Assembly (NCBI RefSeq): GCF_007678255.1
Contig: NZ_VEED01000013.1
Span: forward strand, 1-64,000
Reading direction: 5' to 3'
Length of the DNA: 64,000 bases
Origin: Bacillus sp. X1(2014)
GTDB lineage: Bacteria > Bacillota > Bacilli > Bacillales_B > DSM-18226
Shown here: in pieces, positions 45,497 through 54,425 of the stretch
Numbering within the stretch: the first letter of the stretch is position 1
How the letters are laid out: the number at the start of each line of letters is the position of its first letter
Program-made: the position numbers and the translations under genes
The notes under the pieces: model-generated
Told to the model about the DNA's origin: nothing
Database searches by the model: none
Seen by the model: the letters and a program-made list of their open reading frames with translations, nothing else

Positions 45497-45700
45497 ATGG
45501 AACTCATGAAATATGTGAAGGAATACAATTATCTAAAAGTCAATATGGAGAAATCAGGATTCATGTATGGACTGTGTGATACAAGAACCATTAAATATAG
45601 TCAAGATTTAGATTTATTACTTAACAAATTAATGAAAATTAGATATCCAGGATTAAAGAGAAGAACGAATTAAATTAAGCCAAACAATTGATGTATAAAA
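45497..45700 (+). CDS. Small Spo0E-like protein
   Basis: A 67-residue frame with an AAGGAGG ribosome site eight bases before ATG 45497. The middle has TIKYSQDLDLLLNKLMK, the SQxLD motif of the Spo0E family of aspartyl-phosphate phosphatases that dephosphorylate Spo0A. The N-terminal helix before it (YNYLKVNMEKSGFMYGLCD) fits the two-helix hairpin of the family. Its place inside a cysteine catabolism cluster is unexplained. The stop lies before the likely start of the aminotransferase. Confidence 0.65.
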
Positions 45701-45714
45701 GGAAGGTGAATAAA

Positions 45715-47016
45715 GTGCTGAACCCATTGGCTTTAGAATTAAATCATGTCATTGAAGAACGCAATAAACCAGTATATGAGATGTTGTCATCGTTGGGAAA
45801 ATCATTGTATTTTCCAAAAGGGATTGTCAGCCAGGCAGGAGAGGCAAAGGGAAAAGCAGACCGATTCAATGCAACAATCGGGATGGCTTCAGAGGGTGGA
45901 CAACCAATGTATTTAGATGTCATCCACAAGAACCTTTCCTCATACGATCCGATAGACCTGTATCCATATGCACCAACGGCAGGAAAACCAGAGTTGCGTG
46001 AGGTTTGGAGAAAGAAGCTTCTTAAAGAGAATCCTTCCCTTGAAGGAAAGGAATTTGGCACTCCGATCGTGACGAACGCGCTGACCCATGGCTTGAGTAT
46101 CGTATCCGACCTGTTTGTGGAAAAGGGTGATCCCATTTTACTACCAGATAAGTATTGGGATAATTATCATATAACATTCAACGTCCGCCGCGGCAGCCAT
46201 ACAGTGACCTATCCATTATTCACCAAAGCAAACCTATTTAATGGAAAAGGTATGCTGGAGGCCCTTTTATCCTGTAAGAATGGAAAAGTTATCCTTGTGC
46301 TTAATTTCCCTCATAATCCAACAGGCTATACTCCTTTGGAAAAAGAAGTGGAGGAAATCCTTCATGCCATCAAGCAGGCAGCGGATCTTGGGATTAACAT
46401 TGTTGCTGTTATTGATGATGCTTATTTTGGATTATATTATGAAGATTCAATCAAAGAATCTATATTTGCTCGTTTAGTAGGGTTACACCCGCGTGTCCTC
46501 CCCATTAAAATTGATGGGGCAACCAAAGAAGAATATGCTTGGGGTTTTCGTGTTGGGTTTCTCACATTTGGAATCCAAGATGCTTTGGTTTTGGAAGCGC
46601 TGGAGAAAAAGACGATGGGTTCCATTCGAAGTACCATCTCTTGTAGTCCCCACCTTTCCCAAACAACCATTTTGGATGCCTTGTTAAATCCCGAATTTGA
46701 AGTGCAGCGCAGGGAGAGAAATAAGGTAATGGAAGCTAGGGCGAAGCGAGTCAAAGAGATCTTAGCAGACGGGAAATATGCGGATGCATTCGAACCCTAT
46801 CCATTCAATTCAGGGTATTTCGTGTGTCTTCGAATCAAGCATTCCGATGCAGAAACGCTGCGGATCCATTTGCTCAAGCAGTACGGAGTGGGGACGATCT
46901 CACTAGCCAAGACGGATCTTCGAATCGCATTTTCCTGTGTTGAATTAAGTGATTTGGACCAGCTTTTTGAACTTATCTATCGGTCATGTAAAGAATTAGA
47001 ATCCATAGTGCAATAG
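45715..47016 (+). CDS. PLP-dependent aminotransferase, class I/II (possible cysteine sulfinate aminotransferase)
   Basis: A 433-residue fold-type I aminotransferase. YPYAPTAGKPELREVWRKKL, the PLP loop LNFPHNPTGYTPLEKEVEE, VIDDAYFGLYY and the PLP lysine in IDGATKEEYAWGFRVGF are visible. GTG 45715 with AAGGAAGGTG upstream is preferred over a site-less TTG at 45688. The next gene is a cysteine dioxygenase. Together they would turn cysteine into cysteine sulfinate and then into 3-sulfinylpyruvate, which falls apart to pyruvate and sulfite. The substrate is inferred from this context only. Confidence 0.8.
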   Translation: MLNPLALELNHVIEERNKPVYEMLSSLGKSLYFPKGIVSQAGEAKGKADRFNATIGMASEGGQPMYLDVIHKNLSSYDPIDLYPYAPTAGKPELREVWRKKLLKENPSLEGKEFGTPIVTNALTHGLSIVSDLFVEKGDPILLPDKYWDNYHITFNVRRGSHTVTYPLFTKANLFNGKGMLEALLSCKNGKVILVLNFPHNPTGYTPLEKEVEEILHAIKQAADLGINIVAVIDDAYFGLYYEDSIKESIFARLVGLHPRVLPIKIDGATKEEYAWGFRVGFLTFGIQDALVLEALEKKTMGSIRSTISCSPHLSQTTILDALLNPEFEVQRRERNKVMEARAKRVKEILADGKYADAFEPYPFNSGYFVCLRIKHSDAETLRIHLLKQYGVGTISLAKTDLRIAFSCVELSDLDQLFELIYRSCKELESIVQ

Positions 47017-47041
47017 AGACCCTTACATAAGGTCCTTTTTC
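47017..47041 (+). terminator. Small terminator after the aminotransferase
   Basis: GACCCTT pairs with AAGGTC around ACAT with one bulge, followed by CTTTTT. It is modest, so read-through to the dioxygenase is likely. Confidence 0.5.
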
Positions 47042-47189
47042 TTCCTTGGTATTAGCGGAATTGTTTTTCAGACCTGAGATAAAGATTTCTCACATTAAAG
47101 AATCAACAAAGGTATCGTTAGTGGTTATGGAAAAGGTAAATCCCATAATTTTCAAAAAGAAATTATCCTTCATAGGAGGACAATGTATC

Positions 47190-47777
47190 ATGACAAATCA
47201 AACGACGGAATATACACTGATCGACTTTATTCGAGATATGACATGGATAATAGAGAGAAATGAGAGTGATGCCGTTCGGGTGGCAGAGGCAGAGCGTTTA
47301 CTCGGTGAACTGCTTCGTACCACATCCTGGCTCTCTCCCGAAAAGCGCAAGCCCAGCTCGGAAGGTTATGCCCGCCATTCCCTATACTGCGATCCGCAGG
47401 GTCGTTTTGAGATAATTGCACTTGTCTGGAAGCCGGGGCAGAAAACTTCACTCCATGATCACGATGGTACTTGGGGAGCTGAAGGGGTTGTGGCTGGACA
47501 GATCAAGGTGACGAACTATCTTCGAGTGGATGAGATTTCAGAAAGTTTAGTAATGCTCAGGCAAACTGATACATTGATTGTAAATCAGCAAATGACTGGC
47601 AAACTCCTGCCCCCAGCGGATTGTCACATCCTTGAAACGGAGGGCGATCAAACGGCGATAACCATCCATGTTTATGGAAAACAACTCCGTAAGTTTCGGG
47701 TATTTCAACCTTTACAACAAGAAGGTATTTTTTCAGCCCACGATTCCTTTTTAGGGTATACTCCCGGGCCAATCTAA
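47190..47777 (+). CDS. Cysteine dioxygenase family protein (cupin)
   Basis: A 195-residue cupin of the cysteine dioxygenase type I family. The iron ligands are His89 and His91 (SLHDHDGTWGAEGVV) and His160 (AITIHVYGK). The family oxidises L-cysteine (or 3-mercaptopropionate) to the sulfinate. ATG 47190 has AGGAGGA upstream; a longer frame back to 47046 has no ribosome site. Location after an aminotransferase and downstream of a cystine importer supports cysteine as the substrate. Confidence 0.85.
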   Translation: MTNQTTEYTLIDFIRDMTWIIERNESDAVRVAEAERLLGELLRTTSWLSPEKRKPSSEGYARHSLYCDPQGRFEIIALVWKPGQKTSLHDHDGTWGAEGVVAGQIKVTNYLRVDEISESLVMLRQTDTLIVNQQMTGKLLPPADCHILETEGDQTAITIHVYGKQLRKFRVFQPLQQEGIFSAHDSFLGYTPGPI

Positions 47778-47940
47778 GTTTATAAGGTATTTGAAAATAT
47801 AATAGTTTGTTTTCTTCAATAACAGTTCTATTGTTCTTCTATAATCCATTTATATATTTTTTTATAATGCACAACTCTTTAATCATTTATAAAATATTAA
47901 TCTATAAATTTGTCTAATTTATGCGAGAGGGGTAAAAAGC

Positions 47941-50900
47941 TTGAGTGTGGTAACGAAAAAAATTAACAAAGTTTTAGTCGCAAACCGTGGGGAAATTGCC
48001 ATTCGTATTTTTCGTGCATGTACAGAACTATATATTCGAACTGTAGCCATTTACTCAAAAGAAGATGCATGGTCTTTTCATCGTTTTAAAGCAGATGAAG
48101 CGTATTTAATCGGAAAAGGAAAAAAGCCAATTGAAGCTTATTTGGATATCGAAGGGATCATTGAACTAGCTAAAACACATGAAGTAGATGCAATTCACCC
48201 AGGATATGGATTTTTGTCGGAAAACATTGAATTTGCTAAACGTTGTGAAGAAGAGGGCATTTTGTTTATTGGACCCGAATCTAGACATCTTAATATGTTT
48301 GGCGATAAAGTAAAAGCCCGTCATCAAGCCATACAAGCGAATATACCAGTCATCTCGGGGAGTGATGGACCAATTTCCAGTATGGAAGATGCCGAAGCTT
48401 TTGGTCGAGAGTATGGTTATCCTCTAATGATTAAAGCCTCACTTGGTGGTGGAGGCCGAGGTATGCGTATTGTACGAAAGGAGGATGAATTAAAAGAATC
48501 CTATGAACGTGCAAAGTCTGAAGCAAAGACTGCATTTGGCAATGATGAGGTTTATGTAGAGAAGTTTATTGAAAACCCAAAGCACATTGAAGTACAAATT
48601 TTAGGAGACAAAGACGGCAATATCATCCACTTATATGAGCGTGATTGTTCTATACAACGCCGTCATCAAAAAGTAGTAGAAATTGCACCAAGTGTCACAT
48701 TATCCGAAAGCTTACGTAAACAGATTTGTGAGGCGGCTGTTCATTTAATGAAAAACGTACGCTACCAAAATGCTGGAACAGTAGAGTTCCTTGTATCAGG
48801 AGATAAGTTTTATTTTATTGAAGTAAATCCACGCGTACAGGTCGAACATACAATTACCGAAATGATTACTGGTATTGATATTGTTCAGTCACAAATTTTA
48901 ATTGCGGATGGATACACTTTACATAGTAATGAAGTGGGTATTCCCTCTCAAGACGATATACAAATCAACGGTTATGCGATTCAATCCCGTGTAACTACAG
49001 AAGATCCTCTGAATAATTTTATGCCAGATACTGGGAAAATAGTGACTTACCGCTCTGGTGGCGGATTTGGTGTTCGCCTTGATGCAGGAAATGGATTTCA
49101 GGGGGCTGTTATTACTCCTTATTATGATTCATTGCTCGTAAAGGTAACAACCGCAGCGAATACGTTTGAGAAGGCGGCTACAAAAATGTTACGCAACCTT
49201 CGTGAATTTCGTATTCGTGGAATCAAAACTAATATTCCCTTCCTTGAAAATGTGGTCAAGCATCAAAAGTTTCTAAAAGGAAATTATGATACTTCCTTTA
49301 TTGATACAACACCAGAATTATTTCTATTTCCTGAGAGCAAGGATCGCGGAACAAAAATGCTGAGGTATATCGGGAATATCACGGTAAATGGATTCCCTGG
49401 AATCGGTAAAACCAAGAAGCCAGAATTCTCTAAACCCTCCTTGCCTGAAATAAAAAACTCTGAACCTATTCCAACGGGAACAAAACAAATTTTAAATGAT
49501 GAAGGTCCTGATGGGGTCGTCAAATGGATTAAGGAACAAAAAGAAATACTGTTAACCGATACGACATTCCGTGATGCACACCAATCTCTACTAGCTACCC
49601 GAGTACGAACAAACGATTTATTACGTATTGCGGAGCCAACGGCACGTTTAGCACATAATCTTTTCTCAACAGAAATGTGGGGAGGCGCCACATTTGATGT
49701 ATCGTATCGTTTCTTAAGCGAAAATCCTTGGGATCGTTTATTACAATTACGCAAAAAAATGCCTAATCTATTATTTCAAATGCTTCTTCGTTCCTCTAAT
49801 GCGGTGGGTTATAAAAATTATCCTGACAATATCATAAGAACGTTCATAAAAGAATCAGCGGAAGCTGGGATTGATGTCTTCCGTATTTTTGATAGTTTAA
49901 ATTGGGTGCAAGGTATGACTCTTGCTATTAATACTGTAAGAGATAGCGGCAAAATAGCTGAAGCAGCCATGTGTTATACAGGAGACATTTTAGATGCATC
50001 AAGAAGAAAGTATAACTTAAACTACTATAAGCAACTTGCTAAAGAGTTGGAAGCATCTGGTGCTCATATTCTAGGTATAAAAGACATGGCTGGATTATTA
50101 AAGCCACAAGCGGCATATGAGTTAATTTCCACACTTAAAGAAACAGTAGATATTCCTATTCACCTGCATAGTCACGATACAAGCGGTAACGGAATCTTAA
50201 TGTACGCGAAGGCCATAGAAGCAGGTGTAGATATTGTCGATGTTGCCGTCAGTTCTATGGCAGGGTTAACTTCACAGCCAAGCGCTAACTCGTTATTTTA
50301 TGCATTAGAAGGCCATGAACGGAAACCAAATATCGATATTCGCAGTTTTGAAAAACTTTCTAACTATTGGGAAAACGTTCGTCTTTTCTATCAAACTTTT
50401 GAGAGTGGAATGAAGTCGCCTCACACAGAAATCTATATTCATGAAATGCCTGGCGGTCAATATAGTAACCTTCAGCAACAAGCAAAAGCAGTTGGATTAG
50501 GAGATCGCTGGGATGAAGTAAAAGAAATGTATACAAGAGTCAATCAATTATTTGGAGATATAGTCAAAGTAACCCCCTCATCAAAAGTAGTCGGTGATAT
50601 GGCTCTTTATTTGGTGCAAAACAACTTAACGGAGGAAGATATTTACAAACGAGGCGAAACCTTAGACTTCCCAGATTCTGTGGTTGAACTGTTTCAGGGG
50701 TACTTAGGTCAGCCTTATGAAGGCTTCCCGAAGGAACTTCAACGGATTGTTCTAAAAAGAAGAGAACCCATTACCGTTCGTCCTGGAGAGCTATTAGAGG
50801 ATTTCGATTTTCAAAAAACGGAAAATATATTATATCAAACAATTAGCCGTTCTGTTACCAGTCATGATGTCATTTCTTATGCTTTATATCCAAAAGTCTT

Positions 50901-51390
50901 TTTGGATTATCAGAAGACATTCGAACAATACGGTGAAATATCGATGTTAGACACTCCTACTTTCTTTTATGGTATGCGTCTTGGTGAAGAAATCCAAGTG
51001 GAAATTGAAAAAGGAAAAACACTGATGGTTAAACTTGTCTCGATCGGTCAGGCGCAACTAGACGGTACACGCATATTGTACTTTGAATTAAACGGTCAAT
51101 CTCGTGAAGTGATCATTAAAGATGAAAGCATCACAACAACTGTTGTATCAAGGCTTAAAGCAGATCCACTCAATTCATACCATATAGGAGCCTCCATGCC
51201 TGGAACCGTCATTAAAATATTAACCAAAAAAGGGGAAAGGGTATCAAAAGGGGATCATCTCATGATTACAGAAGGGATGAAGATGGAAACAACGATACAA
51301 GCACCCTCCAATGGAATTGTAAAGGATCTATATGTGTTATGTGGGGAGGCAATCCAGCAAGGTGATTTACTTATCGAGCTAATAAATTAA
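47941..51390 (+). CDS. pyc: Pyruvate carboxylase
   Basis: An 1149-residue multidomain enzyme, full length for the family: biotin carboxylase (1-455; NRGEIAIRIFRACTEL, ATP loop KASLGGGGRGMRIV, RDCSIQRRHQK), carboxyltransferase (about 530-900; LTDTTFRDAHQSLLATRVRT, with the conserved HLHSHDTSGNG) and a C-terminal biotinyl domain with ITEGMKMETTI. It makes oxaloacetate from pyruvate. The biotin site reads EGMKM rather than the usual AMKM. TTG start with GAGAGGGG upstream. It may be a second copy tuned to pyruvate from cysteine; a core copy elsewhere cannot be seen. Confidence 0.95.
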   Translation: MSVVTKKINKVLVANRGEIAIRIFRACTELYIRTVAIYSKEDAWSFHRFKADEAYLIGKGKKPIEAYLDIEGIIELAKTHEVDAIHPGYGFLSENIEFAKRCEEEGILFIGPESRHLNMFGDKVKARHQAIQANIPVISGSDGPISSMEDAEAFGREYGYPLMIKASLGGGGRGMRIVRKEDELKESYERAKSEAKTAFGNDEVYVEKFIENPKHIEVQILGDKDGNIIHLYERDCSIQRRHQKVVEIAPSVTLSESLRKQICEAAVHLMKNVRYQNAGTVEFLVSGDKFYFIEVNPRVQVEHTITEMITGIDIVQSQILIADGYTLHSNEVGIPSQDDIQINGYAIQSRVTTEDPLNNFMPDTGKIVTYRSGGGFGVRLDAGNGFQGAVITPYYDSLLVKVTTAANTFEKAATKMLRNLREFRIRGIKTNIPFLENVVKHQKFLKGNYDTSFIDTTPELFLFPESKDRGTKMLRYIGNITVNGFPGIGKTKKPEFSKPSLPEIKNSEPIPTGTKQILNDEGPDGVVKWIKEQKEILLTDTTFRDAHQSLLATRVRTNDLLRIAEPTARLAHNLFSTEMWGGATFDVSYRFLSENPWDRLLQLRKKMPNLLFQMLLRSSNAVGYKNYPDNIIRTFIKESAEAGIDVFRIFDSLNWVQGMTLAINTVRDSGKIAEAAMCYTGDILDASRRKYNLNYYKQLAKELEASGAHILGIKDMAGLLKPQAAYELISTLKETVDIPIHLHSHDTSGNGILMYAKAIEAGVDIVDVAVSSMAGLTSQPSANSLFYALEGHERKPNIDIRSFEKLSNYWENVRLFYQTFESGMKSPHTEIYIHEMPGGQYSNLQQQAKAVGLGDRWDEVKEMYTRVNQLFGDIVKVTPSSKVVGDMALYLVQNNLTEEDIYKRGETLDFPDSVVELFQGYLGQPYEGFPKELQRIVLKRREPITVRPGELLEDFDFQKTENILYQTISRSVTSHDVISYALYPKVFLDYQKTFEQYGEISMLDTPTFFYGMRLGEEIQVEIEKGKTLMVKLVSIGQAQLDGTRILYFELNGQSREVIIKDESITTTVVSRLKADPLNSYHIGASMPGTVIKILTKKGERVSKGDHLMITEGMKMETTIQAPSNGIVKDLYVLCGEAIQQGDLLIELIN

Positions 51391-51516
51391 TTGAATACAG
51401 CAGGCTTCGAGAATTCGATTCGCCTGGATTCATTACAGGGAAACACTTGGACTATTTTTGAAAATGAAGATTGAATGAAGTCACAACTGTTGAGAAAGAA
51501 GCATAAATTCGTATTA

Positions 51517-51559
51517 AAAAATCCTAATTAACTAAATTAATGTTAATTAGGATTTTTCT
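51517..51559 (+). terminator. Terminator after pyruvate carboxylase
   Basis: AAATCCTAATTAAC pairs with GTTAATTAGGATTT, then TTCTATTT. The rest of 51391-51715 holds no gene; GTCAGGCAC at 51609 resembles the hairpin at 61257. Confidence 0.75.
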
Positions 51560-51715
51560 ATTTGGTTGTCCATGAAGAACCGTATCATAATTTCTAAACA
51601 TACTGGGGGTCAGGCACTTTGCAAAGCACCGTACTTCTGATTCCATGGTTTGACAAAAACGTAATTTACCAATAGTATCACAATTAATTCGAACTTCTTT
51701 ATAGGAGAGATAAAG

Positions 51716-52162
51716 ATGAAAATTTATGTGGATGCGGATGCTTGTCCAGTAAAAGATATTATTATTTCAGAAGGAGGGAAAGCAGGAATTCCTGTTACCC
51801 TTGTTACAAGTTTTTCGCACTATTCTAATGCGGAACAACCTTCAGGAGTAGAAATTATTTATGTTGATTCTGGAGCGGATGCTGCCGATTATCGGATTAT
51901 GAAGTTAGCCGAATCAGGCGATATGATTGTTACGCAAGATTATGGACTTGCATCACTAGGTTTACCAAAAGGATGTATCGTCCTTCACCATAAAGGGTTT
52001 AGGTATACCCATGAAAATATTGATCAATTATTACAAACACGATACTTAAGTGCAATGGCTCGAAAAAGCGGAAAGCGGACAAAGGGACCAAAGCCGTTTA
52101 CAGCAGAAGATCGGGATCAATTTAGAAGGCTTTTTAAACAAGCTATTTTAAATATGGACTAA
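51716..52162 (+). CDS. YaiI/YqxD family protein (UPF0178)
   Basis: A 148-residue protein of the PIN-like UPF0178 family: [16 protein letters not shown] at the start, [13 protein letters not shown] and [14 protein letters not shown] carry the conserved acidic residues, and [12 protein letters not shown] is typical. The function is not established. AGGAGAG precedes the ATG. Confidence 0.88.
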   Translation: MKIYVDADACPVKDIIISEGGKAGIPVTLVTSFSHYSNAEQPSGVEIIYVDSGADAADYRIMKLAESGDMIVTQDYGLASLGLPKGCIVLHHKGFRYTHENIDQLLQTRYLSAMARKSGKRTKGPKPFTAEDRDQFRRLFKQAILNMD

Positions 52163-52272
52163 CATCCGGCATTGCCAGCATCATAGAAAGATTCTGCTAT
52201 ACTTAAAATAAATTTTTGATAAATTCCTGCTAAAAAGGAATAGTACTAACCACGGAGAATCGAGGTGTTCGT

Positions 52273-54153
52273 ATGAGAATTCAAATTTCAGAAGTAAGCC
52301 ATAGCAAAGAGGCCACTTTGGATGACCGTAAAATCATCTCCTCTTCATCGGCCTTTGGGATTCTAAGGCACCAGCTGGTTAAAAATATAGGAATTGAAAG
52401 AATCAAGGGTTTCCTGTTTCATTATGGATGGGAAATGGGCGTTAATGATGCCAAAGACGCTTTGAAAAGCAATCTATCGTTAGAGGAATTAATAAAGGAT
52501 GGTCCTATTCGACATATTGAAAATGGCCATATTAGAGGGATACTGCATGATTGCACGTTTGAATTGAATGATCAGAGTAAAATCAATTATTTTTATTCAA
52601 ATGGTACTTGGATTGATTCCTATGAGGCTAGTGAGCATATTAAACGTTTAGGTATATCCAAGACCCAAGTTTGTCATACACTAATTGGCTATTCAAGCGG
52701 ATTCATGTCCACGGTTTTCGGGGAAAGGCTTCTGGCGAAAGAGGTGGCGTGTGTCGGGAAAGGTGATATCGAATGCCGCTGGGTAATTAAAAGACAGGTA
52801 GAATGGGAGGCTGAAGGGGAAAATGACCTTCATTTTTACAATGAGACTCCCATTGTAAAGGAATTGGAGTATACATATGATCAATTGCTCGAACAAAAAA
52901 ATGTTGTTATGAAATTGGCTGATTTTCAACAAAAATTAACCGAAGAAATAATTAACGGAAGTAATTTACAATCGATTGCTAAAAAGGTATATGACAACCT
53001 CCCTATTCCAATGATAATTGAAGATACAGATCACCGGACCATGGTGTATACCGGTTTATCAGAAGAGCGATATTTAGAATTGAAAGAGGATATGGACCAC
53101 TTTATTCAAAAAAGTGAGCAGAAGTTCCAGCAAGCCAAACATGCAAATTACCCGTTACCATTTAGGAAAAAGATGATTAAAACTGAAAAGCAAGAACGGC
53201 TGATTACACCAATTCTTGTCCAAAAAGAGGTCGTAGGGTATTGTGCATTCATTTACGAGGAAGGGGATAAGGAAAAACATGAGGAAGATTACTTGCTTCT
53301 AGACCGTTTTGCCAATGCTGCTTCTCTAATTCTCTTAAATGAAAAGACGAGTTTCGAATCCTTTGAAAGAATGAAAGGTAATTTTTTAGAACAAATAATA
53401 GAGGGAAAGCTTCCAAAAAGTGAAATGATCAAAAGAGGAAAGTATACGGGAATTGACCTGGGAAAGCCTTTTTATGTAGCCGTGATGGAATATAAAAAAA
53501 CACAAGGCTCGATTGAGGAGGAATTTCTGTTACAAGAGCAACTATTTGAAACGACCTTTCGCTATTTTAATGGCAAAAAACCGATTGTTTTGGCAGGTCA
53601 GCACGATGGAAACATCATCTTGTTGCTGACGAAACAAACGATAAAAAATTCAACGATTACGGATGTCATGCAAGAATTTCATGGTTATTTAATGCAAAAA
53701 TATCCTCATGGGGATTTCAAATTTGGCATAAGTAATGTAAGTGATGAAATTGAAAACGCTGTAACGTGTTATGAAGAGGCTGTGATTGCTTTACGGCTGT
53801 CAGTGAAAAAAGAAATCGTTCCTTTTCGATCATTGGGAATTGTTGGAGTGCTGATTAACTCCAAAAATAGTACTGGCATAAAAATGATAGCAAAACAGGA
53901 GCTTGGGCAGCTCTATAATACGAAGGACCCAAAAACAGTAGAGCTCCTTAAGTCGTTATACTTCTTTTTAATAAATGGAGGAAAGCTGGAGCAGACGATG
54001 CAGGATCTTTCCTTATCAATGAGCGGGTTAAGACATAGAATTAATAAGATAGAAAGTTTACTTGAAAAAGACCTCCGTGAACCAAATGAAATGCATCAAT
54101 TATTATTGATTATCAAATCTTTAATTGCTTTAGGGGAAATAGAATTCGAATAG
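52273..54153 (+). CDS. XylR_N/V4R aromatic sensor with PucR-type helix-turn-helix
   Basis: A 626-residue regulator. Residues about 15-110 form the XylR_N activator domain (FGILRHQLVKNIGIERIKGFLFHYGWEMG), then a V4R domain (about 120-175; CHTLIGYSSGFMSTVFGERLLAKE, VGKGDIECRW), a coiled linker, a GAF-like domain (about 220-350), a GGDEF-like CdaR region and a C-terminal PucR HTH_30 (QDLSLSMSGLRHRINKIES). XylR_N/V4R domains bind phenols in Pseudomonas DmpR/XylR, but those use a sigma-54 AAA+ output, absent here. It precedes the aromatic operon and very likely activates it. Confidence 0.87.
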   Translation: MRIQISEVSHSKEATLDDRKIISSSSAFGILRHQLVKNIGIERIKGFLFHYGWEMGVNDAKDALKSNLSLEELIKDGPIRHIENGHIRGILHDCTFELNDQSKINYFYSNGTWIDSYEASEHIKRLGISKTQVCHTLIGYSSGFMSTVFGERLLAKEVACVGKGDIECRWVIKRQVEWEAEGENDLHFYNETPIVKELEYTYDQLLEQKNVVMKLADFQQKLTEEIINGSNLQSIAKKVYDNLPIPMIIEDTDHRTMVYTGLSEERYLELKEDMDHFIQKSEQKFQQAKHANYPLPFRKKMIKTEKQERLITPILVQKEVVGYCAFIYEEGDKEKHEEDYLLLDRFANAASLILLNEKTSFESFERMKGNFLEQIIEGKLPKSEMIKRGKYTGIDLGKPFYVAVMEYKKTQGSIEEEFLLQEQLFETTFRYFNGKKPIVLAGQHDGNIILLLTKQTIKNSTITDVMQEFHGYLMQKYPHGDFKFGISNVSDEIENAVTCYEEAVIALRLSVKKEIVPFRSLGIVGVLINSKNSTGIKMIAKQELGQLYNTKDPKTVELLKSLYFFLINGGKLEQTMQDLSLSMSGLRHRINKIESLLEKDLREPNEMHQLLLIIKSLIALGEIEFE

Positions 54154-54157
54154 ATGT

Positions 54158-54193
54158 GAAGGCCAACCAGATTTTATCTGGCTGGCCTTTTTT
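54158..54193 (+). terminator. Terminator after the aromatic regulator
   Basis: AAGGCCA, one unpaired A, CCAGAT, loop TTT, then ATCTGG, one C, TGGCCTT and T6. Strong. Confidence 0.85.
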
Positions 54194-54425
54194 GATTGAA
54201 AAACAAGATGAACAAAAATATACGATAAAAAGAAAAATCATGAACAATTATTGCTCTAGTCTGAAGATTATAAATTAACTAAACTATTAATATATCGAAG
54301 TAAACATTATTAGCAAGTTAAAAAAGTAGTTAATGTAAGCGATAACAGAAGCGAGTTTTATATGTGATCCATTGTAACGATGGTTGAAAATGATCTACAT
54401 CATAAGAAACGTAAGGGGTGTTAAC

